A stretch of DNA of 11,016 nucleotides. Source: an uncultured bacterium. Lineage in GTDB: Bacteria > Patescibacteriota > Minisyncoccia > Phycocordibacterales > UBA9973. The stretch lies in contig CALBMC010000001.1 of assembly GCA_937895685.1 (NCBI GenBank), positions 1 to 11,016 of the forward strand. Direction: 5' to 3'. Position 1 is the first letter of the stretch, and the number at the start of each line of letters is the position of its first letter. Positions 6,069 to 11,016 of this stretch are shown here, in pieces. The notes below the pieces were generated by a model. The model did not search any database, had not been told where the DNA came from, and was given only the letters and a program-made list of their open reading frames with translations. The position numbers and the translations under genes are program-made.

Positions 6069-6176
6069 ATGAAAAAAGTAAAAAAGAACTCTAAAAAACG
6101 AATTAAATCTAAAATTAAAAAAGCCCAATCTTACAATCTATATTTTGGTAGAGATTACAAGGGCCCACATTTTTAA
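6069..6176 (+). CDS. Small highly basic protein, 35 aa
   Basis: The frame encodes MKKVKKNSKKRIKSKIKK followed by a less charged, aromatic tail (AQSYNLYFGRDYKGPHF). About 15 of the first 18 residues after Met are Lys, Arg, Ser or Asn, suggesting nucleic-acid or ribosome contact; no family is recognised. No Shine-Dalgarno precedes the ATG; the upstream 6022-6059 stretch has a -35-like TCGACA and TAAAAT runs, but no convincing promoter. Support for coding is the tandem presence of a second ORF with the same layout (MKK, lysine-rich half, aromatic tail) 26 bases later. A lysine-rich frame in A-rich DNA can arise by chance, so the confidence is moderate. Confidence 0.5.
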   Translation: MKKVKKNSKKRIKSKIKKAQSYNLYFGRDYKGPHF

Positions 6177-6202
6177 ATTTTAAAACTTTTAAACTAAATT
6201 TT

Positions 6203-6316
6203 ATGAAAAAGACTACAAACAAATCCAAGAAAAAGATTCTGAAGAAAAGGAAAATCAAAATCACTCCTTACACTCGTAAAAAGGATGACAAAAACAAAAC
6301 ATTCAGCTGGTTATAA
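6203..6316 (+). CDS. Small highly basic protein, 37 aa, likely related to the previous one
   Basis: The frame encodes MKKTTNKSKKKILKKRKIKI, then TPYTRKKDDKNKTFSWL. Like the 35-aa ORF upstream, it begins MKK, shows SKK(K/R)I at residues 8-12 and ends in an aromatic/hydrophobic tail (FSWL against PHF), consistent with divergence after tandem duplication. There is no Shine-Dalgarno; the upstream sequence is AT-only (TAAACTAAATTTT). The next ORF begins 11 bases after the stop, so the three small genes could form one transcript. The function is unknown; net charge suggests nucleic-acid binding. Confidence 0.5.
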   Translation: MKKTTNKSKKKILKKRKIKITPYTRKKDDKNKTFSWL

Positions 6317-6327
6317 AACAACTTGTT

Positions 6328-6549
6328 ATGCAAAAAGAAAATATTCAACCGGACAACCTGGCACAAGGTGTTGGACCCGACGAGACAACAAGCCAAAAAA
6401 ACTATCACTCAGACAGATTTGAAGGAGATGTTTCCTGGAATACAAACAACTTTCCAGAAAATGTAGATCACAAACCAGACGGAAACACCCCTATTGATAA
6501 TGTAGGACTTTATCAAAACTGGTTTTGGGGTGGAATAGATAGAGAATAA
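6328..6549 (+). CDS. Small acidic protein, 73 aa, unknown family
   Basis: Hydrophilic, acidic and Asn/Asp/Gly-rich, with no hydrophobic core, signal peptide or membrane segment, so it is probably disordered or folds on binding. The C-terminus is aromatic: NVGLYQNWFWGGIDRE at 58-73. W37 and F42 may be further contact sites. It follows the two basic mini-proteins, and opposite charge suggests a possible complex, which is inference only. The ATG at 6328 has no Shine-Dalgarno. A strong terminator begins 3 bases after the stop codon, supporting a real transcript. Codon use is less A-biased than in the two upstream ORFs, which makes coding more convincing. Confidence 0.65.
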   Translation: MQKENIQPDNLAQGVGPDETTSQKNYHSDRFEGDVSWNTNNFPENVDHKPDGNTPIDNVGLYQNWFWGGIDRE

Positions 6550-6552
6550 ATC

Positions 6553-6579
6553 AAAAAGGGCCAATTAGGCCCCTTTTTT
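6553..6579. terminator. Bidirectional terminator between the small-gene cluster and the M20 gene
   Basis: AAAAAGGGCC (6553-6562), loop AATTA, GGCCCCTTTTTT (6568-6579). The G/C core pairs fully and T-runs follow on both strands: TTTTTTA on plus, TTTTTG on minus. It closes the 73-aa gene on one side and the M20 peptidase gene, whose stop is at 6580-6578, on the other. Confidence 0.9.
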
Positions 6580-7960
6580 ATTTCTTAGCTTTCTTTATTT
6601 TTATCTTGCTCTTCTCTGGCTTTTTCAAACTAAACAATTCATAGGATAGTTGTAGGGCTTTCTTTAAGTGTCCAAGTTCAAAGTTCTCATCTACCGCGTG
6701 CATTCGACAGTCTTCGTTTGCAATTGGCATAAGAACTTGCGGAACGCTCAGGAGTCTATCAATTTCTGTAACAATCGGAAGAGTTGCTCCACAGTGTTTG
6801 ATTAAAGCTCTTTTCTTATAAACCTTTTCCATCAAATCTTTAATATTTCCAGCATATTCGTTGTTTAGAGAAAGTCTAACCCCTTTGCTTGATTCCTTGG
6901 CTTCAAATTTAACTTCGCAATGCTTCGGGGTTATTTTCTTTAAGTAAGCTTCAACTTTTCTTTTTATATCAGCTGGATCTTGTTCTGGAACCAAACGGAA
7001 ATTTAGTTTTGCCACTGCCTTGTGAGGAACACTATTTCTGTACCCAACTCCTGTATAACCGGATTCAATTCCTGTTACTTGAAGTGTTGGACGAAATCCA
7101 ACTTGTGAGTGGAAGTTGTGACCCTTTTCCACTAGGACTTGTTTCAAGCCTGTTACAGATTGAAGGTTTGAGATTGAAAAAGGAAGTTTCTTTGTTTCAA
7201 GAAAATGTTCTTTTTTTATTTCTGGAACATCATCATAAAATCCTGGGATTGTTACAACATATTTTTCTTCATCAAAGAGCTTGTCTAGAAGTAGAACAAG
7301 TTCGTGAGCAGAATTCGGAACAGCTCCTCCGTATATTCCAGAGTGTAGATCTCTATCAGAAGTAGACAAGCTAATTGTTGCGTTCAGAACTCCACGGAAT
7401 CCAGCTTCGAGTGTTGGGTAGCAAGAGGTTATTTCTCCGTCAGAAATAAGGACAAAGTCTGATTCAATTAGTTTCTTGTTGTCTCGAATAAACTTGGCCA
7501 TATCACTTGAGCCACTTTCTTCGTCTCCCTCAATCAAGAATACGACATTATATTCAAGTTTGCCTGACTTTATCAGAGAAAAAATAGTTGCCATGTGAAC
7601 AGCAATCTGACCCTTGTTGTCTACTGCTCCACGAGCAATAAGTCTTCCCTTCTCCTCTCGAAGAGTGAAAGGATCCTTTTTCCAGCCGTCCTTTGCCTCA
7701 GCAGGTTGAACATCATAGTGACCATAGATAAGACAAGTTTTCTTGAGTGGATGAACAGTATAGCGAGCTACAACGATAGGATTACCGTATCCGCGAACAA
7801 TATGTCCGGTAAAACCATTCTGCGCAAAGATATGAGTAAGCCACTTTGCTGTCTTTTCGATATCTGGTTTATACTTTTCGTCAGTTGAAACGCTCTTGAA
7901 TTTTATAAATTCAGCCAGAAGCTTTTTGTATTCTGGATACAAAGTTGTTGGTATTGGCAT
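6578..7960 (-). CDS. M20 family metallo-dipeptidase (carnosinase/PepV-like)
   Basis: Cytosolic zinc dipeptidase that probably splits dipeptides into free amino acids. Metal and catalytic residues sit in the expected M20 motifs: H81 and D83 in GHYDVQP, D114 in ARGAVDNKG, E147/E148 in EGDEESGS, D174 in LISDGE, and H421 in CRMHAVDENF. H206 in DLHSG starts the dimerisation (lid) domain, about 200-320. At 460 aa it fits the family. A lysine-rich tail (KSKIKIKKAKK) is odd and may bind nucleic acid or be a surface feature. The ATG at 7960 lies ten bases after a perfect TATAAT, giving an almost leaderless mRNA. It is last in the aspS-permease-peptidase array and may also be reached by read-through, since no terminator lies in the 46-base gap. 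Confidence 0.93.
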   Translation of the reverse strand: MPIPTTLYPEYKKLLAEFIKFKSVSTDEKYKPDIEKTAKWLTHIFAQNGFTGHIVRGYGNPIVVARYTVHPLKKTCLIYGHYDVQPAEAKDGWKKDPFTLREEKGRLIARGAVDNKGQIAVHMATIFSLIKSGKLEYNVVFLIEGDEESGSSDMAKFIRDNKKLIESDFVLISDGEITSCYPTLEAGFRGVLNATISLSTSDRDLHSGIYGGAVPNSAHELVLLLDKLFDEEKYVVTIPGFYDDVPEIKKEHFLETKKLPFSISNLQSVTGLKQVLVEKGHNFHSQVGFRPTLQVTGIESGYTGVGYRNSVPHKAVAKLNFRLVPEQDPADIKRKVEAYLKKITPKHCEVKFEAKESSKGVRLSLNNEYAGNIKDLMEKVYKKRALIKHCGATLPIVTEIDRLLSVPQVLMPIANEDCRMHAVDENFELGHLKKALQLSYELFSLKKPEKSKIKIKKAKK

Positions 7961-7969
7961 AACTTAATA

Positions 7970-7997
7970 ATTATAAAGGAAAACCGGTATAAAACAA
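7970..7997 (-). promoter_or_regulatory. Promoter of the M20 peptidase gene
   Basis: On the minus strand, a perfect -10 TATAAT (7975-7970) with a weak -35 TTGTTT (7997-7992) 16 bases upstream. The start would fall about 2-4 bases before the ATG at 7960. It lies wholly in the gap after the permease stop codon. Confidence 0.55.
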
Positions 7998-8006
7998 AAA
8001 AGTTTT

Positions 8007-8756
8007 TTAAGAAAGAATCATCTTAATTGCTGTTCCCAAGATTATTAAACCAAGAAGCGGTTTAAGCCACTTGTCCCCCTTTTTAATAGCAAAATCTGTT
8101 CCAATATATCCACCTATCATCATTCCCAAGAATAATGTAACTGCATATCTGTAGTTAATTAAATCTGAAAAGGCAAAAACCAAAACAGATCCGATTCCGG
8201 AAAGCACTAGTGGTATTCTTGTAACTGCTTTACCTTGGAGAATTGTATATCCATAACCCCGAATTCTTATAAAAGTTTCCAGAAATCCTGCTCCTGGACT
8301 AAAAAACCCTGACCATGCGCTTGCAAAGAAATATGCTATATGAGAAATGATTCTCTTTTTACCAACCGCTCGGTTTTCTTTGAGTCCAAGATTTCTGTTT
8401 ATAAACAAAATAGGAAAAATAATTAGAAGTATAATTCCAATTAGTTTAGATAAGATCTCTTCATTTATAGATACAACTATCAAGCTTCCAATTATTGTTG
8501 CCGGGACGCAGATAAGAGTAAGGGCAATAACGTCTCGTCTTAGAACTCCCATGTTTTTAGACTTCGAAAATCTTAAGATATTTCCTAGTTTTGAACCAAC
8601 ATCTCCAAAGTTTGATGTTCCGAGTGCAATGTGCGGTGGAATTCCGAAAAACAAGAGAGCGGAAATAACTATTATTCCTGAGCCTGCGGCAATACCACTA
8701 ATAAACGCACCAATAATCCCAACTAGAAATATTAATAATTCTACAGGAACGTGCAT
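8007..8756 (-). CDS. TSUP (TauE/SafE) family membrane permease
   Basis: Integral membrane protein of the sulfite exporter TauE/SafE family, which moves small anions such as sulfite, sulfonates or organic acids; the substrate here cannot be told. At 249 aa it has the usual length, with about seven or eight hydrophobic helices. The family pattern of two similar halves is visible: GIAAGSGIIVISALLFFGIPPHIALGTSN near the N-terminus (21-49), and SGFFSPGAGFLETFIRIRG in the second half. The ATG at 8756 starts five bases after the aspS stop, with no Shine-Dalgarno, so co-transcription with aspS under the T-box is very likely. No terminator separates it from the M20 gene. Confidence 0.88.
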   Translation of the reverse strand: MHVPVELLIFLVGIIGAFISGIAAGSGIIVISALLFFGIPPHIALGTSNFGDVGSKLGNILRFSKSKNMGVLRRDVIALTLICVPATIIGSLIVVSINEEILSKLIGIILLIIFPILFINRNLGLKENRAVGKKRIISHIAYFFASAWSGFFSPGAGFLETFIRIRGYGYTILQGKAVTRIPLVLSGIGSVLVFAFSDLINYRYAVTLFLGMMIGGYIGTDFAIKKGDKWLKPLLGLIILGTAIKMILS

Positions 8757-8761
8757 AATTT

Positions 8762-10087
8762 TTATTTAGAAAGTCTCTGGTCTATTCTGTTTATGTCTCT
8801 TGGGAAAAGGGTTGCTTCCTTAACGTTCTCTATACCGAGGAACTTTTGAGTTAATCTCTCAAGTCCCATTCCGATTCCTCCGTGTGGTGGAAGTCCGTAT
8901 TTGAAGGCCATAAGATAGAATTCAAACTTTGCTGGATCAAGTCCTTTTGATTTTATCTTTTCAATCAACATGTCATAGTCGTGAACTCTCTGACTTCCAG
9001 AAATTATTTCAACTCCACGGAAAAGAAGATCGAAGCTTTTTGTCATTCCAGGGTCTTCCATGTCTTCCATTGTATAAAATGGTCTTTTTGAAACAGGATA
9101 ATGTGTGACAAAGATGAAATCACTTCCGAGATTGTTCTTTGAATATTCGCAAAGCCATCTTTCATCTTCCGGATCAAGGTCTGGTTCTGTTGTTTTGTCT
9201 ACACCAGTTTCTTTTTTGATAAGCTCCTGAACTTCGCGAAGCTTCATAACTGGGAATTTTTCTGGAGCAAGAGGAGTTTCAATGCCAAAGATTTCCAATT
9301 CTTTCACATTCTTTTCTGTTACTTCCTTTGTCATATAACGAAGGGTATTTGTTATCATCTCCATAACATCAGTATGGTCCTTGATGAATCCCATTTCGAT
9401 ATCAAGCATTGATATTTCATTCAGGTGACGAGAAGTTGCGTGTTTTTCGGCACGGAACTGAGGACCGGCAGCATAAACTCTTTCATATACTCCAACCATC
9501 ATTTGTTTATACAACTGAGGTGAAGTCGCCAAGTATGCTGGCTGATCATAAAGATACTCAATCTTGAATATTCCAGCTCCTCCTTCTGCGTCATCCCCTA
9601 CTATCTTTGGAGCTTGGAATTCTGTGAAGCCTTGTGAATTTAGATACTCACGAAATCCTGTTAGAAGTGTGTGTTGAACCTTGAATATTGCTTGCTCTTT
9701 TTCACGACGAAGTGTCAGTGGTCTGTAATCTAGAAGTGTGTCTAGATTTAGGTCAGCATCCATTGCAAAAGGAAGTTCTTGAGCTTGAGATAGAACTGTA
9801 ATTACTAATATTTCCAATTCTATATCTCCATTTTGTTTTCCAGCTTGTTTATTCTTTTCAGGTCTTTCGTTTACTTTACCTCTTACTTCCACCACCCATT
9901 CACTTCGAACTGTTTTACCAGTTTCCATTGCTTCACTTCCTGGCAAGATAACACCTTGAACAATTCCAGATCTATCTCTGAAATCCAAGAATATTAATTT
10001 TCCTTGATCACGACGAACATTGATCCAACCGTTTATAATAACTTCTTCTCCTTTCTTTGATGACAACTCGCTAATTATTGTACGCAT
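8762..10087 (-). CDS. aspS: Aspartate-tRNA ligase, short form without bacterial insertion domain
   Basis: Charges tRNA-Asp (and possibly tRNA-Asn) with aspartate. An N-terminal OB-fold anticodon-binding domain (about 1-100, GWINVRRDQGKLIFLDFRDRSGI) precedes a class II core: motif 2 FRAEKHATSRHLNE at 211-224 and motif 3 GIGMGLERLT at 404-413. At 441 aa it is the archaeal/short size, lacking the roughly 130-aa GAD insertion of typical bacterial AspRS (about 590 aa). Short enzymes are often non-discriminating, working with GatCAB, but that is not shown here. The ATG at 10087 (MRTIISEL) is chosen. An in-frame GTG at 10126 would add 13 residues but lies inside the T-box terminator hairpin. The gene is headed by a T-box leader and followed by the permease after five bases. 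Confidence 0.96.
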   Translation of the reverse strand: MRTIISELSSKKGEEVIINGWINVRRDQGKLIFLDFRDRSGIVQGVILPGSEAMETGKTVRSEWVVEVRGKVNERPEKNKQAGKQNGDIELEILVITVLSQAQELPFAMDADLNLDTLLDYRPLTLRREKEQAIFKVQHTLLTGFREYLNSQGFTEFQAPKIVGDDAEGGAGIFKIEYLYDQPAYLATSPQLYKQMMVGVYERVYAAGPQFRAEKHATSRHLNEISMLDIEMGFIKDHTDVMEMITNTLRYMTKEVTEKNVKELEIFGIETPLAPEKFPVMKLREVQELIKKETGVDKTTEPDLDPEDERWLCEYSKNNLGSDFIFVTHYPVSKRPFYTMEDMEDPGMTKSFDLLFRGVEIISGSQRVHDYDMLIEKIKSKGLDPAKFEFYLMAFKYGLPPHGGIGMGLERLTQKFLGIENVKEATLFPRDINRIDQRLSK

Positions 10088-10110
10088 ATTTTTTAGGTAG
10101 CCTTGGAAAC

Positions 10111-10163
10111 AAAAAATCGCCTCCACGAACTATCAATTAATTTGATAATTTGCAGGGGCGATT
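10111..10163 (-). terminator. T-box regulated terminator upstream of aspS
   Basis: On the minus strand AATCGCC (10163-10157) pairs GGCGATT (10121-10115), capped by an inner hairpin TATCAA/TTGATA (10147-10131), and ends in six Ts (10116-10111). The 5' arm overlaps the antiterminator 3' arm (CGCCCCTG), so the two structures exclude each other. The aspS ATG is 23 bases downstream. Confidence 0.88.
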
Positions 10164-10353
10164 CTTTATTGAAACGCGGTGCCACCCTGATTCGCCAAAG
10201 TAGATTCGATGTCTACCTTGACCTCTTGAACTAAGCTCTCAGCTAGTAGCTTTTAGCTGTAAGCTTCTTTTCCTCCCCGTGTGTCAGACGGATCAAAGGT
10301 TAACTTTATCCTACTATGAAAAATAAGTGCCCGCAAGAACGTTGCAAGCACTT
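10111..10353 (-). promoter_or_regulatory. T-box riboswitch controlling aspS (tRNA-Asp sensing)
   Basis: The minus strand carries the T-box sequence AGGGTGGCACCGCG (10188-10175). Antiterminator: CAGGG (10189-10185) pairs CCCTG (10157-10153) and GCG (10177-10175) pairs CGC (10160-10158), leaving the seven-base bulge TGGCACC. UGGC can pair with GCCA, the 3' end of tRNAs with discriminator G, as tRNA-Asp has. A Stem III-like hairpin is at 10220-10196 (9 bp). A Stem II-like AGCT-rich hairpin is at 10266-10233. A candidate specifier hairpin is at 10327-10264: AGTA at 10315-10312 before an 8-bp helix, and GAC (Asp codon) at 10285-10283 after it. Low charged tRNA-Asp should favour antitermination. 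The 5' boundary is uncertain; paired sequences reach to 10432. Confidence 0.9.
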
Positions 10354-10355
10354 TG

Positions 10356-10432
10356 AAACTATCGCCTATATATTAGAAAAGGTACTTACGTATTCGAGTT
10401 CTCCTTTCTCGGAATGAACCGGACGATAGCTT
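10356..10432 (-). other. Structured leader upstream of the T-box, unassigned
   Basis: On the minus strand AAGCTATCG (10432-10424) pairs CGATAGTTT (10364-10356) over nine positions with one G-U. Inside, ATTC-C-GAG (10415-10408) pairs CTCGAAT (10398-10392) with one bulged C. No U-run follows, so this is not a clear terminator for the ABC gene. It could be a 5' extension of the T-box RNA or the 3' end of the upstream mRNA. A TAATAT box (10375-10370) and a TTGTGT-17-TATCGT pair further upstream are weak promoter candidates. Confidence 0.4.
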
Positions 10433-10456
10433 CATGGACACATTAACACAATCTTA

Positions 10457-11016
10457 CTATTCTTGGTATTCCTTAGCTTGAGCCATATACATTTCATGAT
10501 ATTTACCATTATTTTTTATTAACTCCTCATGGGTTCCTTCTTCAACTATCTCACCATGTTCGAGAACAATTATTCTATCAGCCCGTTTAACAGTATTAAA
10601 TCTATGAGAAATTATGATAATAGTTCTGTTTCTTTCTTCTTCGAATAACTCGTTGAAAATTTTTGATTCAGCAATTGCGTCAATGGCAGAAGTTGGCTCA
10701 TCTAAGATTAGAACTTTTGAATCACGAAGAAGGAATCTAGCAAGGGCGATCTTCTGGTTTTGGCCACGAGATAGTTCTACCCCGTCAGTAAATGCTCTCT
10801 CTGGTATATTATCAAACTTCTTTGGAAGCTTCTCAATAAATTCTAAAGCATGAGCTCGTCTTGCTGATTCTTTTATTTTAGCCCTACTAACTTTATCAGG
10901 TTGCTCATTAGAACCATATGCGATTTGTTCACCGATGGTATCAGAGTAGGTTACATAATCCTGAGTCATTACCGATAAGGACTTCTGCCAATCTAAAGTT
11001 TTTATATCTTTTATAT
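10457..11016 (-). CDS. ABC exporter ATP-binding subunit, C-terminal part (5' truncated by window)
   Basis: Nucleotide-binding domain of an MsbA/multidrug-type ABC exporter that couples ATP hydrolysis to efflux. The frame stays open to the window edge, so the gene begins outside. The visible part opens KDIKTLDWQKSLSVMTQDY, where TQD is the Q-loop. The first Met in view (10969) sits inside this motif and is not a start. The signature motif ELSRGQNQKIALAR has Arg in place of the second Gly of the canonical LSGGQ. Walker B is KVLILDEPTSAID with the D-loop SAID, and the H-loop is IIISHR. The end, LEHGEIVEEGTHEELI, is typical of exporter NBDs. Walker A and the membrane domain lie outside the window. 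The stop TAG is at 10459-10457; the aspS T-box leader follows. Confidence 0.93.
   Translation of the reverse strand, partial: IKDIKTLDWQKSLSVMTQDYVTYSDTIGEQIAYGSNEQPDKVSRAKIKESARRAHALEFIEKLPKKFDNIPERAFTDGVELSRGQNQKIALARFLLRDSKVLILDEPTSAIDAIAESKIFNELFEEERNRTIIIISHRFNTVKRADRIIVLEHGEIVEEGTHEELIKNNGKYHEMYMAQAKEYQE

Noticed and set aside
5931..6128. Minus-strand 65-codon Phe-rich frame
   Set aside because: Its Phe/Leu content is the mirror of the lysine-rich small ORF and it crosses the terminator at 5990-6016.
10088..10126. GTG start at 10126 adding 13 residues to aspS
   Set aside because: The codon lies in the 3' arm of the T-box terminator; the extension MEAIFCFQGYLKN is unlike AspRS, and ATG 10087 gives the normal N-terminus.
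640..10126. Recoded TGA (Gly), as in some CPR lineages
   Set aside because: All genes read as full-length families with the standard bacterial code; stops are TAA or TAG and no gene looks truncated by TGA.
1..11016. CRISPR array, tRNA genes, insertion sequences
   Set aside because: No regularly spaced repeats, no cloverleaf with a T-arm TTCGA motif, and no transposase or flanking terminal repeats were seen on either strand.

Overview
The window looks like a chromosomal segment of a small-genome, AT-rich bacterium. The likeliest group is the Candidate Phyla Radiation (Patescibacteria, Parcubacteria-like), inferred from four things: a short aspartyl-tRNA synthetase of about 441 aa without the bacterial insertion domain, a short PaaX-like regulator with a Cas2-like fold, several promoters placed directly on the start codon, and no Shine-Dalgarno sequence that I can see before any gene. 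No 16S gene or other phylogenetic marker is present, so the assignment is tentative.

Layout. 1-545 (minus): an unrecognised 177-aa protein with its own terminator. 591-3066 (minus): a P-loop kinase-like gene followed 15 nt later by dnaK, closed by a strong hairpin terminator. 3133-4794 (plus): a PaaX-like repressor and a PIN-domain putative RNase gene, diverging from the kinase-dnaK operon through overlapping promoters. 4791-5760 (minus): grpE followed 1 nt later by a DUF202 membrane protein gene. 5808-6579 (plus): a compact small-gene region with a strong promoter, a short transcript or mini-ORF holding an internal terminator, a second terminator, then three small ORFs (35, 37 and 73 aa; basic, basic, acidic) and a bidirectional terminator. 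6578-10432 (minus): a T-box riboswitch, aspS, a TSUP-family permease gene and an M20 dipeptidase gene. 10457-11016 (minus): the C-terminal half of an ABC exporter subunit cut by the window edge.

How they fit together. DnaK and GrpE are chaperone partners, but here they lie in two minus-strand operons separated by the plus-strand regulator/PIN pair; no dnaJ, hrcA or CIRCE element is visible. The aspS leader carries a near-perfect T-box with mutually exclusive antiterminator and terminator. Its UGGC tRNA-binding bulge fits the G discriminator of tRNA-Asp, so aspS, and probably the closely following permease and peptidase genes, should be induced when charged tRNA-Asp is scarce.

The observations most worth following are the T-box in this kind of genome and its unusual 5' half, a promoter block shared by the PaaX-like gene and the small transcript at 5842 (20 of 25 positions identical, ATG at the predicted +1), and the undescribed basic/basic/acidic small-protein cluster.
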